In this document: positions 26,136-34,268 of the stretch, in pieces | Layout of the letters: each line of letters opens with the position of its first letter | How positions within the stretch are numbered: the stretch's first letter is position 1 | Origin: Deltaproteobacteria bacterium HGW-Deltaproteobacteria-15 | GTDB taxonomy: Bacteria > Desulfobacterota > DSM-4660 > Desulfatiglandales > HGW-15 | Direction: 5' to 3' | DNA length: 64,000 nt | Assembly: GCA_002840535.1 (NCBI GenBank) | Contig: PHBH01000034.1 | Coordinates: 81,452-145,451, forward strand | Notes under the pieces: generated by a model | Told to the model about the DNA's origin: nothing | The model's database searches: none | The model's input: the letters and a program-made list of their open reading frames with translations, nothing else | Program-made: the position numbers and the translations under genes

Positions 26136-27743
26136 CTATACGCGCCGTTCCAATCCTGCCCAGTATTTTTCCCTCATCTCCCTCTTGAGGATCTTGCCTG
26201 CTGCATTCTTCGGCAGACTCTCCCGCACCTCGACGGATTTCGGCGCCTTGAATCGAGCCAGCTTCTGTTTGCAGAAATCTATCAGCTCCTGTTCGGTTGC
26301 CGCTGCGCCTTTTTTCAGGACCACGACCGCATGCACCTTCTCTACCCAGTAGGGATCGGGTATACCGAAGACAGATGCCTCTAAAACAGAGGGATGCCCG
26401 TAAAGAACCTCCTCGATTTCCCGAGGGAAGATGTTTTCCCCTCCTGAAACGATCATGTCCTTTTTCCTGTCAACGATGTAAATGAACCCTTTTTCATCGT
26501 AGCGGCCCAGGTCTCCGGTGTGCACCCACCCATCGACAATGGTCTCGCGGGTGTCATCCGGTTTGTGCCACCACTCCTGCATGGTCCCCTTGCTGCGAAC
26601 GATGAGTTCGCCCACCTCTCCGGGTCCGACATCCCGATCGTCCTGACCCACTATCCTCACCTGCACCCCGATATGGGGAAACCCCGCCGAGCTCAGCGTC
26701 TTCTGTTCCTCCGCAGATCTGTCCAGAACCCGATGCTGCGCCTTTGACAGCATGGTCACGTTTGGGCCGTCCTCCGTCGCCCCGTAGAATTGCATGAAGA
26801 TGGGGCCCCATTTCTCCATCCCTCTCTTGAGGGTCTCCAGAGGCATGGGTGAGGCGGCGTAGAACATGCATTTCAAACTGCTGAGGTCATATCGATCAAT
26901 GTCCGGCAAAGCGAGAAAGGCCGCAAGGTGGGTTGCCACGATGTGGATGTCCGTGGCCTTCTCATCCTGTATGGCTTGAAGTGTCGCGCCCGGGTCGAAA
27001 GAGATCTTGGGGGTGATCACGTTGGTTGCGCCGGCGAAATAATAGCCCCAGAGGTTCTTTGTGCCGCCTACGTGGAACAGGGGCATGATCTGAATCTGTT
27101 TGCGCCCAAATTCCAGGGCCATCGCGATCGCAAATCTCCTCGTGTCGTCCATGGCGCGTTTTTGCGTATAAAGCGCCCCTCGAGGGACACCCGTGGTCCC
27201 GCTCGTATAGAAGAGGAACACCGGGTCTTCCTCCTCCACGAAGACATCGGGCTCTTCGCTCGAGGACGATGACACAAGCTCATCATAGGAGATCATGCCC
27301 GGAAAGGATCCCTTGAATGAGATGAAGTTTCTGACCTTCGGAAGACGGGAGCGCAGCGAACGGATGATCTCGACCAGCTCGGGACCGACAAAAATCGTGC
27401 TTGCGTCCGAATAGTTGATGAGGTACTCCAGTTCGCCGCTCTGCAACCTGGCGTTGTAGGGCGATGCGATGTAGCCCCCCTTCATCGCCGCGCCGTACAC
27501 GTCGGTGTACTCCAGGCAGTTCCAGGAAAGAACGCCGACGACTTCGCCCTTCTTGACGCCTAACGAGCGAAGCGCATGAATCAAGCGGTTCACCCTGGAG
27601 TTGAACCCTGAAAAGGACACCTGCTCAGGGCCGCATTTAAAGGCGATCTCCTCAGGGTAAAGCAGCCCATTCCGGTTGATGATGTCCGCGTATGTGCCGA
27701 CCCTGTATCGGGCCAATTCCTTGAGAATGTATTCCTTGCTCAT
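26136..27743 (-). CDS. Acyl-CoA ligase (AMP-forming), cluster copy 1
   Basis: This 535-residue acyl-adenylate-forming enzyme has YTSGTTGVPRGAL, YGATEDGPNVT, HTGDLGRYDEKGFIYIVDRKKDM and the catalytic lysine in NAAGKILKREM. It is a paralogue of the ligase at 22795, with which it shares the C-terminal YWAGLERRV / YWKGRDRRV ending. The ATG at 27743 (MSKEYILKELARYRVGTY) follows AGAGGGAC; upstream codons in frame come from a repeat and are not counted. It is followed closely by the acyl-CoA dehydrogenase. Two ligases in one cluster suggest two related acids or two stages of one pathway. Confidence 0.87.
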   Translation of the reverse strand: MSKEYILKELARYRVGTYADIINRNGLLYPEEIAFKCGPEQVSFSGFNSRVNRLIHALRSLGVKKGEVVGVLSWNCLEYTDVYGAAMKGGYIASPYNARLQSGELEYLINYSDASTIFVGPELVEIIRSLRSRLPKVRNFISFKGSFPGMISYDELVSSSSSEEPDVFVEEEDPVFLFYTSGTTGVPRGALYTQKRAMDDTRRFAIAMALEFGRKQIQIMPLFHVGGTKNLWGYYFAGATNVITPKISFDPGATLQAIQDEKATDIHIVATHLAAFLALPDIDRYDLSSLKCMFYAASPMPLETLKRGMEKWGPIFMQFYGATEDGPNVTMLSKAQHRVLDRSAEEQKTLSSAGFPHIGVQVRIVGQDDRDVGPGEVGELIVRSKGTMQEWWHKPDDTRETIVDGWVHTGDLGRYDEKGFIYIVDRKKDMIVSGGENIFPREIEEVLYGHPSVLEASVFGIPDPYWVEKVHAVVVLKKGAAATEQELIDFCKQKLARFKAPKSVEVRESLPKNAAGKILKREMREKYWAGLERRV

Positions 27744-27794
27744 GACAGTCCCTCTTTGAACAGCCGGAAGAAAAGACAGTATATTCTCTCGCGG

Positions 27795-27987
27795 AGACCA
27801 CAGAGGCACAGAGGAGATCGTCTGGTTGCGCAACGCTGCGCGGCGATACGCTCTAGCTTGTTCACGCTCCGAAGGAGCTGAGGTTGTCCTGTTTTTGGGA
27901 TCCAAAAACAGGACAGGGACGCTCTCTGTAAACTCTGCGTTCTCTAGCGAAGCCCCGCCAAAGCGGGACAAGCGCGCGAGAGACGCA
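27795..27987. repeat. Compound inverted repeat with TGTCCTG hairpin
   Basis: The outer arms are CACAGAGGCACAGAGGAGA (27800-27818) against CTCTCTGTAAACTCTGCG (27922-27939). Inside is a perfect 14-bp hairpin TGTCCTGTTTTTGG-GAT-CCAAAAACAGGACA (27885-27915), plus small hairpins GCTCCGAAGGAGC and CCCGCCAAAGCGGG. It sits in the 288-base gap before the first acyl-CoA ligase; no gene is seen there. A reverse-oriented relative starts at 63899. Confidence 0.8.
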
Positions 27988-28031
27988 TTTCTCTTTGGGC
28001 TGCAATGAAAGCGGACAACTCTACCCCCTGC

Positions 28032-30329
28032 TCAGCCCTTGTTCTCCTTCTTTTTCTTCAGAGCCATCACGATCTTCTCAGGCGTAACCGGCTGCTCCTT
28101 GAACCATATGCCGGTCGCATCGTGGATCGCGCTCACGACCGAGGGAGGGGTGCTCACAATGGCGCCCTCCGAGGCCTCCTTGGCGCCATAAGGGCCGTCC
28201 GGATCGTCCGTGAGGATATCGATCACCCGGATATCCGGCGTATCCAGGGAGAGGGGCATTTTGTAATCCACCAGATTGGGGTTGAGTGTCTTGCCTTCGG
28301 ACATCTTGAACTGCTCATACAGGGTCTGCCCCAAAGCCTGGATTGCCGCCCCCTGATTCTGGGCCTCCACATTGATCGGGTTCAGGGGTCTGCCGCAGTC
28401 GTGGGCAATCACAAAGTCGGTAGCCTTCACAAAGCCCGTTTCCAGGTCCACATCAACCTCCGACAGCTGGGAGGTAAAGCTGTAGGAGGTGCCTGCGTTG
28501 CCGATCCCCTTGTCGAAATCCAACACCTCGATGCCGTACTTGGAGTAGCCTCTCCCCAGAATGACCGCCCCGGAACCCGAGTAGCAGGCCGCCTGGGCCA
28601 GTTTCTGGAAAGGCATGGCCTTCTCCGGTGAGCCTTTCACAAAAACCTGCCGGTTTCGGAAAACGATGTCACCCGGTTTCACTCCCCACTGCTCGGCTGC
28701 AAATGCGGCCAGTTGATCTCTTACGTCCCGGGCCGCCTTTTGGGCCGCCTCGCCGGCAAGCACCGTCACCCGGCTCCCGTAACTGCCCGCGTCGCACGGG
28801 GTGAGGGCCGTGTCCACCCTTTTGATATCGACATCCTCTACTCCCAGCCCCAGCTCTTCGGCGACGACCTGGACCAGCACTGTGTCCGATCCCTGGCCGC
28901 AGTCCGTTGCGCCGGTCAGGTAGTCCACGCTCCCGTCCTCGCAAAGCCTGACCACTGCCCCGCAGGACTGGTGGCCTCTCTGCCTGGCGCCTCCCAGGTA
29001 GGCTGTGCCGGAGAGTCCAACCCCGTGGGCAACCGGACCGGAGCCCTTCTTCTTTTCCCTGTCCTTCCAGGCAGGGTCCTCGGCAAGGGTCTTGATCCCT
29101 TCGCTGAGACCGCAGGAGTGAACCGTCACCTTGTTGATCGTTTCATGGGGGGCCTCGATCGCGTTCTTGAGCCGTATGGCGACCGGATCGATCCCAAGCT
29201 CCTCGGCCATCATCTCCATCTGGATTTCCGCGGCAAACCTGGTATGGGTGACCCCATGCCCCCGCATGGCTGCCGAGATGGGGTTGTTCGTAAAAATCCT
29301 GTACGCATCGTGCTTGAAGTTGGGCAGCTTGTACGGAAGGGTGCTCATGCATCCGGTCAGGTACATCGTAAGGGGGCCAATGGCCGTATGCCCGCCGCCG
29401 TCCGCGATCACCCGGCTCTGCATACCCGTGATGGTGCCGTCTTTTTTCATCCCCATCTTGTTGTAGATGATCATGTTGTGCCGCCGGCGACAGGTCTTGA
29501 GCACTTCTTCCATGTTGTACATGAACTTGACCGGCTTGCCGGTCATCTTGGAGAAAAGGCATGCGCAGAAGTCGCCTGCCAGGGAATCGTTCTTGGTTCC
29601 CCCGAAACCCCCTCCGATGAAGGGCTGGATGACCCTTACCTTGTTGAGAGGCAGGTTGAAGCAGGCTGCCAGGTGGCGGTAGACGAAATAGGGACTCTGC
29701 TTGGCGGCCCAGATCGTGATGCCGGAACCGTCCCACATGGCCACGGCAGCGGGTGGTTCCAGGTATCCCGTGATAACCCGTCCCGTCTCAAAGCGGTCCT
29801 CTCTTACCAGGTCGGATTCCCGGAATGCCTTTTCCACGTCCCCAAAATCCATGTGGAATTCCCAGCTCACGTTGTTCTTCACATGGTCGTACACCAGCGG
29901 GGCGCCTTCCTTCATGGCCTCTTCCGGGTCAAAGACCCCCGGCAACTCTTCGTACTCCACCTTGATCAGCTCGGTCGCCTCCTCCGCTGTTTCCTCATCG
30001 ACCGCGGCCACGGCCGCAACCGCCTCGGCCAGATACCGCACCCTGTCGTCCGCCAGCGGACCCTCGTCCCTGGTCTTGGGCATCCACCCCCATTTCCACC
30101 CGTGAAAATCCTTCCCGGTGAGGACCGCCTTTACCCCGGGAAGTTTCTCTGCGCGGCTGGTGTCAATATTGAGGATCTTCGCATGGGCATACGGAGATCT
30201 CGCCATTTTGCACCACAGCATCCCCGGAAAACTGTAATCGGCTGCAAACCTGGCCTCGCCCGTAACCTTCGCCCTTCCATCCACCCGGGGGATTCTTTTC
30301 CCGATAACAGAATAGTCTTCCATGCTCAC
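28032..30329 (-). CDS. Molybdenum hydroxylase large (molybdopterin-binding) subunit
   Basis: This 765-residue catalytic subunit belongs to the xanthine dehydrogenase / 4-hydroxybenzoyl-CoA reductase family. It begins VIGKRIPRVDGRAKVTGEARFAAD, carries FIGGGFGGT for the molybdopterin dinucleotide, AMRGHGVTHTRFAAE in place of the usual FRGFG loop, TDCGQGSDTVLVQ, and the presumed active-site Glu721 in GAKEASEGA. It should oxidise or reductively dehydroxylate an organic substrate, possibly a CoA ester given its neighbours. It overlaps the iron-sulfur subunit gene by 4 bases. Substrate identity is unknown. Confidence 0.88.
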   Translation of the reverse strand: MSMEDYSVIGKRIPRVDGRAKVTGEARFAADYSFPGMLWCKMARSPYAHAKILNIDTSRAEKLPGVKAVLTGKDFHGWKWGWMPKTRDEGPLADDRVRYLAEAVAAVAAVDEETAEEATELIKVEYEELPGVFDPEEAMKEGAPLVYDHVKNNVSWEFHMDFGDVEKAFRESDLVREDRFETGRVITGYLEPPAAVAMWDGSGITIWAAKQSPYFVYRHLAACFNLPLNKVRVIQPFIGGGFGGTKNDSLAGDFCACLFSKMTGKPVKFMYNMEEVLKTCRRRHNMIIYNKMGMKKDGTITGMQSRVIADGGGHTAIGPLTMYLTGCMSTLPYKLPNFKHDAYRIFTNNPISAAMRGHGVTHTRFAAEIQMEMMAEELGIDPVAIRLKNAIEAPHETINKVTVHSCGLSEGIKTLAEDPAWKDREKKKGSGPVAHGVGLSGTAYLGGARQRGHQSCGAVVRLCEDGSVDYLTGATDCGQGSDTVLVQVVAEELGLGVEDVDIKRVDTALTPCDAGSYGSRVTVLAGEAAQKAARDVRDQLAAFAAEQWGVKPGDIVFRNRQVFVKGSPEKAMPFQKLAQAACYSGSGAVILGRGYSKYGIEVLDFDKGIGNAGTSYSFTSQLSEVDVDLETGFVKATDFVIAHDCGRPLNPINVEAQNQGAAIQALGQTLYEQFKMSEGKTLNPNLVDYKMPLSLDTPDIRVIDILTDDPDGPYGAKEASEGAIVSTPPSVVSAIHDATGIWFKEQPVTPEKIVMALKKKKENKG

Positions 30330-30805
30330 TTGCCCCCTTTCATCATGACCGCCGCAGCGCTGATGGACTCGATGATCTTGGTATAGCCGGTGCAGCGGCA
30401 GAAGTTCCCCGAGATCCCTTCCCGGATCTCCTTCTCACTCGGCGAAGAATTCTTGTCCAGAAGCGCTTTTGCGGACATGATCATGCCCGGCGTGCAGAAG
30501 CCGCACTGCATTCCCGCATGCTCCACAAACGATTCCTGGATGGGGTGGAGCGCCTCTCCTTTTGCCAGACCTTCGATGGTCGTGATCTCCTGACCGTCAG
30601 CCTCCATTGCCAGCACCAGGCAGCTGTTCACCGTCTTTCCCCCCATGATCACGGTGCACGACCCGCACTCGCCCTGCCCGCAACCTTCCTTGGTCCCGGT
30701 CAGCTGGAGATCTTCGCGGATCATCTCCAACAGGGTTCTCCAGGGGGAAACCTCCAATGTATGGGGTTGTCCGTTGAGAACGAACTTTATTTCTTTTTTT
30801 TCCAT
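30326..30805 (-). CDS. Molybdenum hydroxylase small subunit, two [2Fe-2S] clusters
   Basis: This 159-residue electron-transfer subunit has a plant-type ferredoxin cluster at Cys42, Cys47, Cys50 and Cys62 (GCGQGECGSCTV, NSC) and a four-helix [2Fe-2S] domain with Cys101, Cys104, Cys136 and Cys138 (QCGFCTPG, NFCRCTGY). The ATG at 30805 follows GGAGGAG; the GTG codon just before it is less likely. It passes electrons between the molybdenum subunit and the FAD subunit. Its stop overlaps the start of the large subunit (ATGA), so their synthesis is coupled. Confidence 0.92.
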   Translation of the reverse strand: MEKKEIKFVLNGQPHTLEVSPWRTLLEMIREDLQLTGTKEGCGQGECGSCTVIMGGKTVNSCLVLAMEADGQEITTIEGLAKGEALHPIQESFVEHAGMQCGFCTPGMIMSAKALLDKNSSPSEKEIREGISGNFCRCTGYTKIIESISAAAVMMKGGK

Positions 30806-30858
30806 CACCTATTCTCCTCCATCGGGATCACCAAAATGCAGGCGCTACGGCCGCCATC

Positions 30859-31015
30859 AAATTCGAATATCGAAATCCGAAATTCGAAACAAACTCACAA
30901 GCACAAATACTTCAATGTTCAAAACAGAAAACCGGAGCGAGCCCAGCAATTTTGGTCATTTTGGATTTGGGTAGTTTTATATTGTTTCGGATTTCGTGCT
31001 TCGGATTTCGGATTT
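30859..31015. repeat. Inverted repeat of heptads AAATCCG / ATTTCGG
   Basis: Left units AAATTCG, AATATCG, AAATCCG, AAATTCG (30859-30886) face GTTTCGG, ATTTCGT, GCTTCGG, ATTTCGG (30984-31011) in strict 7-base phase. The element occupies most of the 248-base gap between the FAD and iron-sulfur subunit genes, so it is transcribed inside the operon. It is the reverse-oriented relative of 15824-15904. Confidence 0.85.
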
Positions 31016-31053
31016 TCACCTTGTCCGCAAATCGCATAGAACACCTTAAGATC

Positions 31054-31938
31054 CTAACTGGCCAGGCATTGTCGAAGAGCGCGTTTGACCAACACCTCCA
31101 CCATCATCCTCCTGTACTCCGCAGAGGCGCGGTGGTCGTCAATGGGACTGGCCTCTTCCGAGGCCGCTTTGGCAGCCTTGGCCAGAAGCTCATCTCCTGA
31201 AGATTCACCCTTCAGCACGGCTTCCGCCTTTTTTGCGCGCATGGGTGTCGGCGCTACTGCCCCAAGCCCGATCCGGACATCCTTCAGGAGCCCTTTTTCC
31301 TGAGAGACCATCGCCGCCACACCTACCACCGCGAGGTCCATCCTGCTCCTCGGAGAGAGCTTGATGTATACGCCATTGGCCTTTGCGTGCGCGCCGGGAA
31401 TCTGAATCTCTCGAACGATCTCATCCTCACCCAGAACAGTCTTGTAAGGGCCGGTGAAAAATTCATGGATCGAGACTTTTCGCGTGCCGCGAGTGCTGGC
31501 GCAGAGCACAACCGCGTCCAGGCAAACGAGAGCCGGCGCCGAGTCGGCCGAGGGCACGGCATTGCAGATATTCCCTGCAACGGTGCCCCGGTTCTGTATC
31601 TGGTTGGAGGCGATACTGCCCGCAGCCTGCGCCAGGATGGAACACCGTTCTCTGACAATGGGAGAGGACGCCACCGAGGCGATGCTGGCCAGGGCTCCGA
31701 TCCTGAACCCCCCGTCCCCATCCTCCCGGACATAGTCGAGATCAGGGATTCTCTTGAGGTCCAGCAAACATCTCGGCGTCTTGACGATCCTTTCTTTCAG
31801 CCTCGGGATGAGATCGGTTCCCCCTGCAAAGAGCCTGATTTCGCCGTCATGGTTTCCCTTCAGAAGCCCCAATGCCTCATCCAGGGTGCGGGGCGTCACA
31901 ACGTCAAATTTGGGTAATCGTCTGTAAAATGTTACCAC
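31054..31938 (-). CDS. Molybdenum hydroxylase medium (FAD-binding) subunit
   Basis: This subunit of about 294 residues shows the FAD motifs LFAGGTDLIPRL (the A/G-GGTDL loop) and QNRGTVAGNICNAVPSAD, and a C-terminal CO-dehydrogenase flavoprotein domain. It lacks the extra cysteine-rich loop that carries a [4Fe-4S] cluster in characterised 4-hydroxybenzoyl-CoA reductase beta subunits. The start is one of two GTG codons; 31938 has AAAGGAG at good spacing, whereas 31947 is too close. The gene order medium, small, large in transcription direction is common for this family. Confidence 0.87.
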   Translation of the reverse strand: MVTFYRRLPKFDVVTPRTLDEALGLLKGNHDGEIRLFAGGTDLIPRLKERIVKTPRCLLDLKRIPDLDYVREDGDGGFRIGALASIASVASSPIVRERCSILAQAAGSIASNQIQNRGTVAGNICNAVPSADSAPALVCLDAVVLCASTRGTRKVSIHEFFTGPYKTVLGEDEIVREIQIPGAHAKANGVYIKLSPRSRMDLAVVGVAAMVSQEKGLLKDVRIGLGAVAPTPMRAKKAEAVLKGESSGDELLAKAAKAASEEASPIDDHRASAEYRRMMVEVLVKRALRQCLAS

Positions 31939-31990
31939 GTCTTCCACTCCTTTCCTCGGCCGTCAATAGCCACTTTTCGACTTTGAACCT

Positions 31991-32054
31991 TGCCACGAAG
32001 ACACAAAGACACCAAGTCATGGAAATTCTCTTTGTGTCTTCGTGTCTTTGTGGC
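31991..32054. repeat. Inverted repeat of octads (CACGAAGA / TCTTCGTG)
   Basis: CCACGAAG, ACACAAAG, ACACCAAG (31993-32016) face CTTTGTGT, CTTCGTGT, CTTTGTGG (32030-32053) with 8-base phase and a 13-base loop. It fills the gap between the MoaD-like gene and the FAD subunit gene. The same word family is at 1781-1849. Confidence 0.82.
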
Positions 32055-32065
32055 TGATATGTGTC

Positions 32066-32341
32066 CTAACCTCCCCCAAGGGGGGTGAGGGTGATATCCA
32101 CGCAATCGTCTTCCTTCAATTTCGTTTGCAGACCGTCAGGATAAAACCATATGTTCTTCCCGTTCAATTCCAACTCGATGTCCTTTCGAAGATTTTTCCC
32201 TTCAGGGTCCATGAATACAAATTCGATCTGCCTGCCCACATGGGCGAGAAGGTCTTCGATGGTAGCCGCCGAATCCGGCACAGAATATTCCCCCCCGCTT
32301 CCGGTGACGAATGAGAAGTTGGTGATGAGTCTTACTTTCAT
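32066..32341 (-). CDS. MoaD/ThiS-like sulfur-carrier protein
   Basis: This 91-residue ubiquitin-like protein ends in PLGGG, the di-glycine tail that MoaD and ThiS proteins use as thiocarboxylate. The region EDDCVDITLTPLGGG is the usual end pattern, while the N-terminal half has an insertion (YSVPDSAATIEDLLAHVG). It starts at an ATG after GGGGGAG. Lying between the TRAP transporter and the molybdenum hydroxylase genes, it may serve cofactor assembly for that enzyme, though sulfur delivery to tungsten or other pathways is possible. The extra third glycine would need trimming or be tolerated. Confidence 0.72.
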   Translation of the reverse strand: MKVRLITNFSFVTGSGGEYSVPDSAATIEDLLAHVGRQIEFVFMDPEGKNLRKDIELELNGKNIWFYPDGLQTKLKEDDCVDITLTPLGGG

Positions 32342-32354
32342 TCTCCCCCGCTCC

Positions 32355-33668
32355 CTAGTGCCTCATCAGGCTGGGCAACAGCGTTGCGATGGAAGGGAAG
32401 AACATGATGATCAGCATGGCTATCACGTCCAGCACGACAAACGGGATCACGGCCCTGAAGATGTTCGCCATGGTGGTGCCCGGCGGGACAACCCCTTTCA
32501 TTACAAAAAGGCAAAGACCGAAGGGAGGGGTTTTCATCCCGATCTCCATGTTGATGAGGGTGAGCAGCCCGAACCAGATCGGATCGAGCCCTAGGGCCTT
32601 CACGATGGGCATGAAAATCGGGAAGGTCACCATCATGATGGAAACCTGCTCCATGAAGAATCCCAGCACGATCATCAAGGCCTGCATGATCACTACGAAG
32701 AAGAACTCGGGTAAAGGGAAACTGACCACCAGCTCAACCAGGCCCTTGCTCGCACCGGTAAAAGCCAGGATCTGGCTGAAGGCAGTAGAACCGGTGAGGA
32801 TCATGAACATCATGACCGTGATGCGGAGGGTCGACTCGGATGATTTTCTGACAATCTCCCAGCTGAGTTTCCGAAAACCCATTATCACAAGCGCAGTCGC
32901 CAGTACGCCCATGGCCGCCGACTCGGTCGGTGTGGCAATCCCGAAAAAGATGAGCCCTGTAACCGCCGCTATAATGATGCCAAAGGGAAGAACATGGGCC
33001 GCAAAACCCTTGATCTTTTCACCCCAGGGGTGCCTCTCAGGGGAGTAATCAGGGGCCATGGTCGGATCGATCGTGCACCTGATAACAATATACCCTATAT
33101 AGAGCGCGGCCATCAGCATCCCGGGCAGGAATCCGGCAATGAGGAGCTTGCCTATGGAAATCTCCATGAGGGATCCGAGAATCACGGCCAGCGCGCTTGG
33201 GGGAATGATCATGGCAAGTGCCCCGCTCATGCAGGAGCCGATGGCCATGGTCTTGTGATATCCTCTTTTCTCCATCTCGGGCAGCAGAAGGGAGCCGAGC
33301 ATGGCGGTCGTACCCATGCTGGAGCCGCTCAGTGTGGAAAAGAGGGTGGCCCCTCCCACGCTGAGAATGCAAAGTCTGCCCTTGATTTGTCCCATCCACT
33401 TGTCCAGGGTGTCCAGTGCCCTCACAAACACCCCGGAATGGAACAGCAGTTCCCCCATCAGGATGAACATGGGCACGGGCAGCAGGACAAAGGTGCTGAT
33501 GGAAGAAAACACCGAATGGATGAACTGGGTCAAGCCCGTGGCCCCGCCCCATAAGAAATATATTCCCACGATATCGACTATGGTGAAGGCAAGAAATACG
33601 GGAAGCCCTATCGCCAGGAAGAAGAGGAATGCCCCGACTATCACAATCAGAAGAAGCCACCATTCCAT
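32355..33668 (-). CDS. dctM: TRAP transporter large permease subunit (DctM family)
   Basis: This 437-residue inner-membrane protein has about twelve hydrophobic segments. The family hallmarks PVPMFILMGELLFHSGV, GGATLFSTLSGSSMGTTAMLG and IPPSALAVILGSLMEISIGKLL are seen. It is the transport channel of a tripartite ATP-independent periplasmic system driven by an ion gradient. Its ATG overlaps the stop of the small permease gene (ATGA). Together with dctQ and dctP upstream it forms a complete TRAP transporter for a carboxylate, probably the substrate of the catabolic genes downstream. Confidence 0.92.
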   Translation of the reverse strand: MEWWLLLIVIVGAFLFFLAIGLPVFLAFTIVDIVGIYFLWGGATGLTQFIHSVFSSISTFVLLPVPMFILMGELLFHSGVFVRALDTLDKWMGQIKGRLCILSVGGATLFSTLSGSSMGTTAMLGSLLLPEMEKRGYHKTMAIGSCMSGALAMIIPPSALAVILGSLMEISIGKLLIAGFLPGMLMAALYIGYIVIRCTIDPTMAPDYSPERHPWGEKIKGFAAHVLPFGIIIAAVTGLIFFGIATPTESAAMGVLATALVIMGFRKLSWEIVRKSSESTLRITVMMFMILTGSTAFSQILAFTGASKGLVELVVSFPLPEFFFVVIMQALMIVLGFFMEQVSIMMVTFPIFMPIVKALGLDPIWFGLLTLINMEIGMKTPPFGLCLFVMKGVVPPGTTMANIFRAVIPFVVLDVIAMLIIMFFPSIATLLPSLMRH

Positions 33669-34168
33669 CAGTCTGCTTTCCCTCCTTCCCTGAACCGTAC
33701 AAGGTGATGAGCGAATTGCCTTCCGAATTCAATGAGCAGCAGAAAATAGCCCAAGAAGATGAAGAAGAGAAAATAGTACTTCTGAACGGAAAGTGTCTTG
33801 ATCACGAGAACCCCGCCCTGGTAACAGTTCCAGGTCTCCACGAGCCCGAACCAGCTGACGACGGCCGAGACGAATATTCCTATGGCCGAGGAGAGCATCC
33901 CCAGAAGGGTGTTTGTTTTCCGGCTCAACCGTTCTACGACAAGGTCCACCCCCACATGACCGCCTTTTTTCAGAAGCCATGGAGCCCCCAGGAAGGCCAC
34001 CAGGAAGAGGATGTACTCCGTCACATCGACCGTCCACACCTGAGGTTTTCGTATGAAATGCCTCATGAAGATTTCAAGAAACTCAATGAGCACCGTTGAA
34101 GTGAGCAGAACACCGGCTACGAAAGCCATGGAATCTACTACCCAGTCAAAAAAGCCTTTCCCCTTCAT
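33668..34168 (-). CDS. dctQ: TRAP transporter small permease subunit (DctQ family)
   Basis: This 166-residue protein has four membrane segments. The segment MRHFIRKPQVWTVDVTEYIL with EYxL, then APWLLKKGGHVGVDLVVERL, is the DctQ signature (GGHVxVD). It partners DctM. It is translationally coupled to dctM and separated from the binding-protein gene by about 100 bases that contain a strong stem-loop. Confidence 0.9.
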   Translation of the reverse strand: MKGKGFFDWVVDSMAFVAGVLLTSTVLIEFLEIFMRHFIRKPQVWTVDVTEYILFLVAFLGAPWLLKKGGHVGVDLVVERLSRKTNTLLGMLSSAIGIFVSAVVSWFGLVETWNCYQGGVLVIKTLSVQKYYFLFFIFLGYFLLLIEFGRQFAHHLVRFREGGKAD

Positions 34169-34182
34169 AAGTCACCCTCGAT

Positions 34183-34220
34183 GACGGGGCGGCGCCGTTT
34201 GCGCGTGGAGCCGCCCCGTC
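34183..34220 (-). promoter_or_regulatory. Intercistronic stem-loop between dctP and dctQ
   Basis: GACGGGGCGGC (34183-34193) and GCCGCCCCGTC (34210-34220) form a perfect 11-bp stem with a 16-base loop. No T run follows in the direction of transcription, so it is more likely an mRNA stabiliser or partial terminator that raises dctP over the permeases. Confidence 0.6.
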
Positions 34221-34268
34221 TATAATGCATGTTGAGCCGGCGCTTATCGCACGCTCATCATGTCTTCA

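Noticed and set aside
24972..26384. 470-codon ORF antisense to the acyl-CoA dehydrogenase and the ligase end
   Set aside because: It mirrors two well-supported genes on the other strand and resembles no family; a codon-bias shadow.
28713..30386. 557-codon ORF antisense to the molybdenum hydroxylase large subunit
   Set aside because: The sense strand is a clear full-length enzyme; this is a shadow.
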